Shown piece after piece: positions 38,864 to 47,113 of a stretch of DNA of 64,000 nt (position 1 is its first letter; each line of letters starts with the position of its first letter). Under the pieces are notes generated by a model. That model did not search any database. It was not told where the DNA came from and saw nothing but the letters and a program-made list of their open reading frames with translations. The stretch is from Phymatolithon calcareum. Its lineage: Eukaryota > Rhodophyta > Florideophyceae > Hapalidiales. The position numbers were made by a program, and so were the translations under genes. The stretch lies in contig OZ345387.1 in NCBI GenBank assembly GCA_977006965.1, positions 1-64,000 of the forward strand. The letters are read 5' to 3'.

Positions 38864-40745
38864 ATTAGAGTCGATTTAATAGAAACCGCTCTTACAAAAC
38901 CGTACATGAAATTTTCACTTCATACGGCTTATCCTTTATTGCTTTGTTTTGTATTTTGATTGATTTTTATGTTAATTAACGTGATTTTACATCCATAAAC
39001 TAAGAAATATAATCTTTATTTCTTTTTTTGCCATATATAAAATATTTTGCTTACGATCATATTGATTTTAGATATTTGAACACTGTCTAAAATGTAATAA
39101 TAGTATTTATACCAAATAAATAATATTTTTTTTATTGCTAATTTTGCCCGAGTAGAAGTTAAATATGTATTTACTCTCCATTGCCCTAATTGATTTTTAT
39201 GATATAAAACATAACGAATATGACTTACCAAAAGTTTAATAGAGTTATTGTTGAGATTAATTTTTAAGCTATCACTTGGTTGCATTAATATTTCAACATC
39301 TGTAAAATTAATTCTTTGGTTAAAAACTTTTTGATTAGCATATTTGACTAAATTAATATCAATATTCAGTTTTTTTATAAACATTGCAATATAAATATTT
39401 AAATTACTAAGTTTATTATGATTGATAAAAAAAAGCTTTTTTTCACTCAATAAAATGAACTTTTTATATATCTTTTGCGTTTTTAGATTAATATAGATAT
39501 GCCACTTGATACCTGTATATAATATATCTTGCAATAGCTTATATAAATGGTTTTCATTTTGATAATCGTTAATAGATCTTTTTTTATAGCTATAGTCAAA
39601 CAAGTTTTGTGAATTCAACCATAAGTTTAATTTGTTAGATATATTTTTAATATTATTGATTTTATCTATTAGATATTTATTATTAATAGATTTAATACTT
39701 ATATTAATGTCAACATAAACTTGGTTAATACTTTTACAAATTTTTTTACAGTTTTTAAAAATTGACTCTATTTTTATTTTCTTAGGGTATATCTTATGTT
39801 GTCTTATACTTAAAATGTTTTCACTTCGAGCTTTCCACTCAGGCTGCAATAATAAAAAAAATATATATTGCTTAACTTTTTCTTTTACAAAATGGATTGT
39901 AATAGAAGAAGTCGTTTTTATGTTTATACATATGTATAAGTATATTATAATCTTCCAACTATAATCATTTATTAAAAAATTTTTTTTGAGTATTTGTCTT
40001 ACTATAAGTTTTATAAATAAAAACTGATGATCTAGATGTTTAAGAAAATAATTTTGTATTTCATGAACTTTGTTTGTGTCACATTTTTTTGAAGCATTGT
40101 ATATTCTTTTTTGAGTATTTAATATTTTTTGTTCAATTTTTTTTACGTTAACTGTAAAGTTATTTTTATTTATACAATAATTAACACACATATTAAATTT
40201 CAAAAAATTTTAAAATACATTTACAACTCAGGTGTAGTACGTTTGTTTAACTTTTATAAAAGCTTTTAAACTTTTTACTACATCTCAATAATATATAAAT
40301 ATTCATTACCTTAATTAACTCAAGTTGAAAACCTGAGAGTTTATATATTATTTATTCCGTTCCATATTTCCTATTTTTTGATTAACTTAGACTCCTCTCT
40401 ATATACACTCTCCATCTTTTATAAATCATATATCGTTTAACTCATAGTAACAATATATAAGTGGAGCAATATATTTAATTCAATATATTTTACTTAGTAC
40501 TTTTTTCAAGGGTTTGTTTGCCTAGTCTTATTAATCTTCCAGATAGTCTGCTTTATTTAAATAAGTGTTAAGGTATAATCACATTTAAATTGACTATTAG
40601 AGTTCATTCATGATTTAGAATGGTCAGGTTATAACTGACAAAGAAAATATAGTTATATATTTATTTTTAAATATTTTTTGGTTAGCTATAAAATTATATG
40701 TATTATTTTACTTAGAACCTTTAACACCCAAAAAACGGATCGCAC
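38864..40745 (-). other. Group II intron in the CAU tRNA
   Basis: The 1882-nt intron starts GTGCGA (consensus GUGYG) at 40745 and ends CTAAT at 38864. Domain V is clear at 38898-38929: a 32-nt hairpin on the minus strand that begins AGCCGTATGA and ends TACGGTT, closed by a GAAA-like loop. A shorter domain VI hairpin lies between it and the 3' boundary. An ORF (39016-40203) occupies the domain IV region, and 40204-40745 forms domains I-III. I recall that this intron position is shared by florideophytes. Confidence 0.88.
39016..40203 (-). CDS. Degenerate intron-encoded maturase/reverse transcriptase
   Basis: This 395-residue, very lysine- and isoleucine-rich ORF lies in the group II intron. 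RT-0-like KIEQKILNTQKRIYNASKKCD opens the protein. LLQPEWKARSENI matches the PEWEA segment, VYVDINISIKSINNKYLIDKI matches the D-containing RT block, and LVKYANQKVF sits where YADD is expected. The catalytic aspartate pair is thus lost (ANQK). The C-terminal WRVNTYLTSTRAKLAIKKILFIWYKYY resembles the maturase X domain. No HNH endonuclease is visible. It may still help splicing but is unlikely to reverse-transcribe. Confidence 0.72.
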   Translation of the reverse strand: MKFNMCVNYCINKNNFTVNVKKIEQKILNTQKRIYNASKKCDTNKVHEIQNYFLKHLDHQFLFIKLIVRQILKKNFLINDYSWKIIIYLYICINIKTTSSITIHFVKEKVKQYIFFLLLQPEWKARSENILSIRQHKIYPKKIKIESIFKNCKKICKSINQVYVDINISIKSINNKYLIDKINNIKNISNKLNLWLNSQNLFDYSYKKRSINDYQNENHLYKLLQDILYTGIKWHIYINLKTQKIYKKFILLSEKKLFFINHNKLSNLNIYIAMFIKKLNIDINLVKYANQKVFNQRINFTDVEILMQPSDSLKINLNNNSIKLLVSHIRYVLYHKNQLGQWRVNTYLTSTRAKLAIKKILFIWYKYYYYILDSVQISKINMIVSKIFYIWQKKK

Positions 40746-40830
40746 ATGAGTCCGCTGCCTTCGGCCTCTCGGCCACAGATGCATATATAAAATAATATTA
40801 TAATTAAAATATTAAAAAATCAATATCTTT

Positions 40831-41667
40831 TTACTCATTCATATTACGATATGTTGCAACTGCAGATGGAGAAATTTTATTTAAATATTTAAATATCCAA
40901 TACTTAAAAATAGTATCTAGTATTACAGGAAAAGTTGAAATAAATATAAAAATAAAATCTCTACTTTCTGGCAGGCCAAAATGTCTTAAAATAACTTCAA
41001 TAATGACTTCCCATCCATGAGGTGAATGAAAACCAACAAATATATCTGTAAATAAAATAATTAGAAATGCTTTTGCTGTATCACTTAAGCCATATATCAA
41101 TTGATTAATAAAAGATTTTAAAATAGAAATTTGTCTTTTAGTAACACTAATAATTAAAGCAAATATTATTATCGAGAATATATCCGATAAAATATTTTTA
41201 ATAGCATTAGCACTTTCGTTAGCATATTCTTCTGCAAGTTCTATAGCTTTTTGTGTTGTTTTTGTATTTATTATTTGATAAGATGATTTAGGTATTTTAC
41301 CTATTAGGATTTCAAAGTGTAATTTCTCTTCAAATCTTTGTAATTCTGCAAAAGCCCTTTCTTCTTGTGAATCATTTAAAAATAAAATTTGCTGTTCTCT
41401 ATTCCAGATATGATCTATGAAAGGTCCTAAAATAAAACTTTTAGATATTTGGTTTACCAAAATGGGAGCAATAATCAAAATTAAAATATATTTTACAGAT
41501 GTAGCTGTATGATATTGCGATATTTTAAATTCTTCCAGTGCTTCAATTTCAGCATTAGGATCTAATTCTTTTTTGAATTTTTCAAAGATTTTTGTAATAG
41601 ATTTAGGAATAAGACTAATTCTTTCAAGACGGGATTTACTTATGTTATTTAAATTCCAATATTTCAT
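40831..41667 (-). CDS. cemA: Envelope membrane protein CemA (Ycf10)
   Basis: CemA is an inner-envelope protein linked to proton extrusion and inorganic carbon uptake in algae. The 278-residue protein has an N-terminal span (about 58-75), and the C-terminal half has further hydrophobic segments with the marker DIFVGFHSPHGWEVIIE and the end DTIFKYWIFKYLNKISPSAVATYRNM. It diverges from the Omp85-like ORF. Confidence 0.93.
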   Translation of the reverse strand: MKYWNLNNISKSRLERISLIPKSITKIFEKFKKELDPNAEIEALEEFKISQYHTATSVKYILILIIAPILVNQISKSFILGPFIDHIWNREQQILFLNDSQEERAFAELQRFEEKLHFEILIGKIPKSSYQIINTKTTQKAIELAEEYANESANAIKNILSDIFSIIIFALIISVTKRQISILKSFINQLIYGLSDTAKAFLIILFTDIFVGFHSPHGWEVIIEVILRHFGLPESRDFIFIFISTFPVILDTIFKYWIFKYLNKISPSAVATYRNMNE

Positions 41668-41721
41668 ATTTATAGATATAATTAAAACTAAAAATATATA
41701 TCTTGATTAGGTTATAAATTA

Positions 41722-43959
41722 TTGCAATACTCTAAATTAGGCCTAATAAATTCAAAGTTAATTCAAGAAATAAATTTATGTATATCTATATACTCTACTT
41801 CCAATATGAATTTTAAAAAGGTAAAACAACCAGTATATTTACATAATAGGATCGCTAATATTGCAGTATCAGAAATAGTATATATAAATCAAAATAATGT
41901 ATTCAAAAAGAATATTAAAACTATTATATTTAAAGGTATAAATAATCAAAATCTTAAGAATAAGCTTTTTCGATACCTAAATATAAGCGATATTTTTAAA
42001 CTCACCAAAAAATTAACGTTTAATGATCTTAATTATATTGTTAATAAATTGCGATATTCTGGTTTTTTTAAGCAAATTAAAGCCTCACACTTAGCATTTA
42101 AAAATAAGCCCTATTTAGTTATTCAATTATATTTAAATCCTATTTTAAAAGAAATTGTAATTCGAAATGCAAATGATCTAAAAATACCCCTTAGTTATTT
42201 AAATTCTATTATAAAAAAACAAGTTGGCTATCCAAAAAGCTTAAAGTTCATTTACAAAATGATTCAGACAATACAATCTTGGTATTTTATTAGAGGTTAT
42301 AAGTGGATTAAAATTTCATGTAAGACTCCTTCTCTAAATCTGAATAAAATAGAACTTGAAATTCTTGAAAGTAAAATAGGTGAGATTGAAATTATTTGTA
42401 TCAATAATATGGATAAACTTTATAAAAAAGATTTAAGATCTTGTATTCTTAATGAATTACAAATTTTTCCAGGTCAAAGTTTGAACTTCTATAAGATAGA
42501 GTTAGGAATTATCAAACTAAGAGCACAAAAATTGATCTTGAATTGCAATTATGAAATTCAATACATTAATAAAAACACCTTAAAAATTATTATAAAATAT
42601 CGTTGTTTAGAAGAAAAAATTTCATATTTTTTCAATCGCAGTATTTATTTCCCATATTATTTATTCGATTTCATTTATAATGAAGCCTATATTGCTTTTA
42701 ATTATTTGTTAAAAAATTTTAATAACTCTGTTCATTGGAAAAAGATAATTAATACTTATATTAATTTACAAATTTATACTAGTTGTTCTATCTCTAATAA
42801 TACTAATTATTATAATTTAATTCTTTCAAATTTTTTACAGATCAGAGATGTTTTACAAAACAGCTATAAGGAAGATACATTTATACTTCTAAAAAATAAT
42901 TTAAGATTCAAGCACTATGCCAATAATTTCAATCCGATTTTAACTAATTTCATCTTAGATATTCAAAAATACCAAGATAAAACAGAGTTTATTATTTCTT
43001 ATAAATATCCTAAACTGGTTCATAGGCGATATTGTGAAAGCAAATTTTTAATATCTATATTCCAAAAACTATATAAATTCAAAAACAGTATATTCAAAGT
43101 TGTTTTTGAACAAGTAAATCATAAAAGAATTCTTTTTACCAGTTATTATAACTCTTATGGTACAGAAATGACTTTTATAAAAAATTTATCGTCAAATCTT
43201 TATATTTTTAATCACTTAAGTATATTGCAGGATGTATATCAAGTTCATACTTTGTATTATAAAAACTCATGGATAACATTTTATAATTTTTTCAAATTAA
43301 CAAACAACAAACTAAAAAATAAATTTTGCACAATAAATCAAAAATTTATTTACCATATGATAGATATCAAGTCAGATATTTTAAATTTTAAAACTAGACT
43401 TATCCCAAGTGATTTATGGAAGTTTTCTATTCGATCATATACACCTTTTATTGTAGATTTTCAACAATTTAATAAAAGAGAAAGAATAAATTACTTAATA
43501 AATACAAAATATATTAAAATAGTTAAATTTAATACAAATATATTCAATTTTTTAGTCAATACAGCTATATTGAATATACAGATCAAGACTTTTTTAGGCA
43601 AGATTCAACAAATGCCTACTAAGCTATTGAATGTTTTAAAAGATTGGCAAGTAACACAAAATACTAATATTGATTCAAAGATAAAAATATATCAATATTT
43701 TCATCTTGATTTAGAATATCATATATATAAAAAATACAATATGTGTTTATTTATATTTTTTGATTATAGGCAATACTTTAATTATTCTGATTTTGATTAT
43801 ACTAGTTGTAGAATTTATAAAACAAGAAAAGGTATTTATTTGTTTGGTACAGGTTTACAAATTAATTTACCCATCAAGCAAATGCCAATTGTAAAAGTCA
43901 AATACGAGATTAATGCAAATGATATATGTAGATTATATACCAAATTATATTTTAAATAA
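41722..43959 (+). CDS. Omp85/Toc75-like outer-membrane protein candidate
   Basis: The frame opens with TTG 41722 (745 residues); the first ATG is 41806 (717 residues). Three POTRA-like units are readable. Unit 1 (about 64-140) has IIFKGINNQ and LRYSGFFKQIKAS. Unit 2 (141-212) has LKEIVIRNANDLKIPLSYL, GYPKSL and WYFIRGYKWIKI. Unit 3 (219-294) has GEIEIICIN, LNELQIFPGQSLN and an RAQKLI helix. Residues 295-745 are rich in aromatic beta strands. The end, GIYLFGTGLQINLPIKQM then VKVKYEIN and KLYFK, matches an Omp85 final barrel with terminal aromatic residue. This family inserts or translocates proteins at outer membranes. It is very divergent, no signal peptide is clear, and no search was done. 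Confidence 0.65.
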   Translation: MQYSKLGLINSKLIQEINLCISIYSTSNMNFKKVKQPVYLHNRIANIAVSEIVYINQNNVFKKNIKTIIFKGINNQNLKNKLFRYLNISDIFKLTKKLTFNDLNYIVNKLRYSGFFKQIKASHLAFKNKPYLVIQLYLNPILKEIVIRNANDLKIPLSYLNSIIKKQVGYPKSLKFIYKMIQTIQSWYFIRGYKWIKISCKTPSLNLNKIELEILESKIGEIEIICINNMDKLYKKDLRSCILNELQIFPGQSLNFYKIELGIIKLRAQKLILNCNYEIQYINKNTLKIIIKYRCLEEKISYFFNRSIYFPYYLFDFIYNEAYIAFNYLLKNFNNSVHWKKIINTYINLQIYTSCSISNNTNYYNLILSNFLQIRDVLQNSYKEDTFILLKNNLRFKHYANNFNPILTNFILDIQKYQDKTEFIISYKYPKLVHRRYCESKFLISIFQKLYKFKNSIFKVVFEQVNHKRILFTSYYNSYGTEMTFIKNLSSNLYIFNHLSILQDVYQVHTLYYKNSWITFYNFFKLTNNKLKNKFCTINQKFIYHMIDIKSDILNFKTRLIPSDLWKFSIRSYTPFIVDFQQFNKRERINYLINTKYIKIVKFNTNIFNFLVNTAILNIQIKTFLGKIQQMPTKLLNVLKDWQVTQNTNIDSKIKIYQYFHLDLEYHIYKKYNMCLFIFFDYRQYFNYSDFDYTSCRIYKTRKGIYLFGTGLQINLPIKQMPIVKVKYEINANDICRLYTKLYFK

Positions 43960-43976
43960 AAACAATACAAAATAGA

Positions 43977-44477
43977 ATGAATTCTAAATTTTTAGCTAGC
44001 AAAATAGCTGGTAATTGGATTATACAAAGTACCACATACTCTTTATTAAAGAATAAAATACTTACGTCTACCAATCAAATTAATTGGAAGCCAGTAGAAA
44101 ATAAAAATAGTAATAATATATTAAAACTACTTTTAAAAAATATCATTGAAAAACACGATACTAATAATTCTAGTATATATATATTAGAGTCTAAAAATAA
44201 TACAAAAATTGAAAAATTCTATAAGTTTTTTTTATACAATGAAAAATTAAATAAAGGATATCTTTTAAAATTAAACCATTCAGGTAATATACTAAGTAAA
44301 TCTGAATTTACTTATAAAAGTAATCAACACCTTTATATTAATCATAATAATAATGGCTTTTATATAGATGAAAACATATACTTCATTAACCAAAACCTAA
44401 AAATTGTAAAATCTATTATTAAAAAAAATAACGAATGTATTGGTATATCTTTTTCATCTGAAATTAAAATGAGTTAA
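43977..44477 (+). CDS. ycf58: CpcS/CpeS-type bilin lyase (Ycf58-like)
   Basis: The 166-residue protein has the lipocalin-like pattern of CpcS/CpeS bilin lyases: KIAGNWIIQSTTYSLLKNK near the start, a variable middle, and ENIYFINQNLKIVKSIIKK with IGISFSSEIKM at the end. These enzymes attach bilin to the Cys82-type site of phycobiliproteins, such as cpcB, cpeB and apcF here. The middle is asparagine- and lysine-rich. The symbol ycf58 is my recollection of the plastid name. It starts 17 bp after the Omp85-like ORF. Confidence 0.7.
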   Translation: MNSKFLASKIAGNWIIQSTTYSLLKNKILTSTNQINWKPVENKNSNNILKLLLKNIIEKHDTNNSSIYILESKNNTKIEKFYKFFLYNEKLNKGYLLKLNHSGNILSKSEFTYKSNQHLYINHNNNGFYIDENIYFINQNLKIVKSIIKKNNECIGISFSSEIKMS

Positions 44478-44542
44478 TTTGAACACTAATTAGCAAAGTA
44501 TTTTAATTAAAAAATTTAAAATACAATGCAACTAAGTAAATT

Positions 44543-44659
44543 TTATTCTAAATCTTTACGATTAGGATTTCTGGAAGGATCGTTTGACAGGAATCCAAAA
44601 AAGAATAAAGATACGAAGAAAATTACTGTAGTATAAACAAAGATTTTTAAGGTGAACAT
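44543..44659 (-). CDS. psbI: Photosystem II protein I
   Basis: This 38-residue single-span reaction centre subunit begins [20 protein letters not shown] and ends [17 protein letters not shown]. The [11 protein letters not shown] motif is diagnostic. It is alone on the minus strand between the Ycf58-like ORF and ycf41. It is too short for simple ORF thresholds but clear. Confidence 0.95.
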
Positions 44660-44743
44660 TATTTAAATCCTCTATAAGTATATTTACTCTCATATATTGT
44701 ATATTAAAAGTAATCATAAAAGACTAATTTATGTAGAAAAATA

Positions 44744-45037
44744 TTATTTTTCCATAATAATATGAGCAGGATGAATATTAATTATATTAATAATAAGATT
44801 TTTATTTTTATTCATGTTTTCTGATATTATTAATTTTCCTTCTATAATTACATAATCTCCTTGAAAATATAAATCAAAAGCATCTTCACTGATTTTTCCG
44901 CGAACTATTGCAGTCGCATAACATAATTGCTCTTTTTTATATGGAAAACTTATCTTCAGTAGTGTTGAATATTTACTTTTATTAAGTAATCTTTTTGGTA
45001 TTTCAATAATTCGTACAGTAATAAAACAAATATTCAT
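44744..45037 (-). CDS. ycf41: Ycf41 (OB-fold, SSB-like)
   Basis: The 97-residue protein has the pattern MNICFITVRIIEIPKRL, then GKISEDAFDLYFQGDYVIIEGKL and INIINIHP, consistent with the OB fold of single-strand DNA-binding-like Ycf41 proteins. Function in plastids is unproven. It lies 40 bp downstream of ycf39. Confidence 0.75.
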   Translation of the reverse strand: MNICFITVRIIEIPKRLLNKSKYSTLLKISFPYKKEQLCYATAIVRGKISEDAFDLYFQGDYVIIEGKLIISENMNKNKNLIINIINIHPAHIIMEK

Positions 45038-45077
45038 ATATATTTAAAAATAGTAAAAGCAATAAAAAATTAGTTTG

Positions 45078-46037
45078 TTAGAACGTATCCAGATAAGAGG
45101 TCCCTTGATTTTGCTCATTTAATTCCTTCATTTTTTTTAAAATACGAGAAAAGTATTCTTCTAAATAATTTTCTAGAGTATTAATATCAGAAGCACTAAT
45201 ATGAAAAATAGAATAGACTTTATCCATTGATAACTCAAAAGATTGTTCTTCAAGTAACATATTTGTAAAAGCTAATCTTTCTGAAATATTCCAACTCCAC
45301 TGAAAAAATTTAGTAAATTTGCGCATAAATTGCAGAGCAAAAATAGGAATAATAGAAGTTCTTGATTTTTGGCCCGAAAGTTTTTCACATAGCTCAATAA
45401 TCTCAGAAGAAGTCCAAGCATATTTTCCTGTTAGATTAAAAAGACTATTTTCAGTAGCTTTAATAGACAAACTTCTAATAGCAAATTTAGCTATATCTTG
45501 TGTATCAATATACGGAATAGATTTAGACTCTTTAGTAATCCAAACAGATTGCTGATCTAATATAGGTAAAGCATATTGATTAATTAAACCCTGAAAAAAG
45601 CCACAAAGTGAGAAAACAGTATAATTTAAACCAGAATTAATTAACTCTTCTTCTACTTGAACTTTTAATTTCACTAAAGGGATATTTTTATAATTTCTGG
45701 CATTAAAAATAGAAAAATATATGTAACGCTTAATTTTAGCTAATTTAGCTGCTTTTATTAAAATTTTCTTACTATATAAATCTATTCTATCAGCTTTATA
45801 AAAATCAGCTATTCTAGTAGTAGAAGCATCAATTATAGCTGTTATTCCATAAAGTGTTGAAGGTATTGTTTGTGGTAATTTCAAATCACCATAAATTAAT
45901 TCGGCACCCCATTCTTTTAAGAAAGCAGCTTTTCTAAAATTCCTAACAAAACATTTGACTTGAAAACCTTCATCTAAGGCCCTTCTAACGATTTGTCTTC
46001 CTAAAGTACCTGTTGATCCTAGAACTAATAAACTCAT
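45078..46037 (-). CDS. ycf39: Ycf39, NAD(P)-binding PSII assembly factor
   Basis: The 319-residue atypical short-chain dehydrogenase has the Rossmann motif GSTGTLG at 7-13, then GFQVKCFVRNFRKAAFLKEWGAELIYGDL (seen as CFVRNFRKA and AELIYGDL). Its relatives (cyanobacterial Ycf39, plant HCF244) form a complex aiding D1 synthesis and chlorophyll delivery. The catalytic Tyr-Lys of true dehydrogenases is not evident. It lies upstream of ycf41. Confidence 0.93.
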   Translation of the reverse strand: MSLLVLGSTGTLGRQIVRRALDEGFQVKCFVRNFRKAAFLKEWGAELIYGDLKLPQTIPSTLYGITAIIDASTTRIADFYKADRIDLYSKKILIKAAKLAKIKRYIYFSIFNARNYKNIPLVKLKVQVEEELINSGLNYTVFSLCGFFQGLINQYALPILDQQSVWITKESKSIPYIDTQDIAKFAIRSLSIKATENSLFNLTGKYAWTSSEIIELCEKLSGQKSRTSIIPIFALQFMRKFTKFFQWSWNISERLAFTNMLLEEQSFELSMDKVYSIFHISASDINTLENYLEEYFSRILKKMKELNEQNQGTSYLDTF

Positions 46038-46066
46038 ATTTTAAAATTTAGTTAAAATAATAGATA

Positions 46067-46148
46067 TGGGCAGAGAGGGACTCGAACCCTCAAAACTAAA
46101 GTTGTCACATTTTGAGTGTGATGCGTATACCAATTTCGCCATCTACCC
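46067..46148 (-). tRNA. trnL-CAA: tRNA-Leu(CAA)
   Basis: An 82-nt class II tRNA with acceptor GGGTAGA/TCTGCCC, discriminator A, anticodon loop CTCAAAA (anticodon CAA), a long variable arm and T-arm GAGGGTTCGAGTCCCTC. Confidence 0.95.
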
Positions 46149-46236
46149 AATAATAAAAAGATTATTTGCTATATATTATAGGGGAAAAATCTTTATAAAA
46201 TTATTGTTATATAATTCAAATTAAACTAATAAAATT

Positions 46237-47037
46237 ATGAATACTTCTCAACTATCTAATAACTATCAGTTCTTATATTCACCTAAAAGTTGGCTACATC
46301 TAAAAAAAACAGATCATAAAACATTCTATTTTTTTTTACAGCTTTTTATATTACCTTACATTAAATTACGATATATAATCGTACTTTTTACTACAACTTT
46401 ACTGCTTTTTAGATCTGTTAATTTGCCAATTAAAGTACAAAGAAACCTTTACACAACGGTAATATTTTTTTTATTGACCTTATCTATTAGTACGTATTAT
46501 ACAACAAAAAATACTAATTTTAGTAATATCAGTAATCATATTATAAAAATTCAACCTCTTGATTTTATTTGCCGATTCACTAAAAAAGATAACCACCTTA
46601 TTAAGCAATTTACGAGAGTGCAAGTCTATTTATCTCTTTCAATATGTCGCATTGTAATAATAAGCCTAACATATTTATTTAATATAAAAATACTTTTACT
46701 TACAACTAATTATGAAGAAATTATTCTATCATTCTTTGGCTATAAAAATAAGTTTATATTGATTCAAAACTCGCATATACCTTTTACAGTTGTTCTCTCT
46801 TCACAATTTTTAAAAATTATTTTTACACAGCTAGATGTATTAAAAGCTTCATATTTAATTAGAGGTATAAAATTTAAAAAATATATGTATTTTAGAACAA
46901 TATTATTAATTTATCTATTTCTTCTTAGCAACTTTTTTATTAGTCTTTACATAAATATTAAGCTTATTACACAGACTTTACACAGTCGCGATATTTCAAG
47001 CGAAAACTTACATCTGATTAATATATCTGGTATATAA
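46237..47037 (+). CDS. ycf92: EcfT/CbiQ-like membrane protein (Ycf92-like)
   Basis: The 266-residue protein has about five hydrophobic spans: residues 30-60 hold two, then about 73-86, 135-155 and 218-240. The segment LDVLKASYLIRGIKFKK followed by a membrane hairpin and LITQTLHSRDI resembles the paired A-R-G cytoplasmic motifs of EcfT/CbiQ transporter subunits. Those proteins couple ATPases to vitamin or metal uptake. The ycf92 label is from memory. No cognate ATPase adjoins it; SufC nearby belongs to a different ABC subfamily. Confidence 0.5.
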   Translation: MNTSQLSNNYQFLYSPKSWLHLKKTDHKTFYFFLQLFILPYIKLRYIIVLFTTTLLLFRSVNLPIKVQRNLYTTVIFFLLTLSISTYYTTKNTNFSNISNHIIKIQPLDFICRFTKKDNHLIKQFTRVQVYLSLSICRIVIISLTYLFNIKILLLTTNYEEIILSFFGYKNKFILIQNSHIPFTVVLSSQFLKIIFTQLDVLKASYLIRGIKFKKYMYFRTILLIYLFLLSNFFISLYINIKLITQTLHSRDISSENLHLINISGI

Positions 47038-47113
47038 AACAAAATGGAATGACTTGTATTATACGATTTTATTATAATAAGTTAAGAATAAAAGATAAGC
47101 AAAATAATAAAGA

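Larger units (their letters stand above)
38814..40782 (-). tRNA. Intron-split tRNA with CAU anticodon (Met or lysidine-Ile)
   Basis: Exon 1 is 40746-40782 (37 nt) and exon 2 is 38814-38863 (50 nt); joined they give an 87-nt tRNA. Acceptor GCATCTG/CAGATGC and discriminator A are intact, with anticodon stem GCGGA/TCCGC and loop CTCATAA. The intron splits the gene straight after the anticodon CAT. The D-arm (GCC/GGC, 3 bp) and an 18-nt variable arm with a TTCT/AGAA stem are class II features, like tRNA-Leu or tRNA-Ser. Florideophyte literature calls this an intron-bearing tRNA-Met. The GCATC acceptor resembles plastid tRNA-Ile(CAU), a TilS substrate. Identity is left open. Confidence 0.88.
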
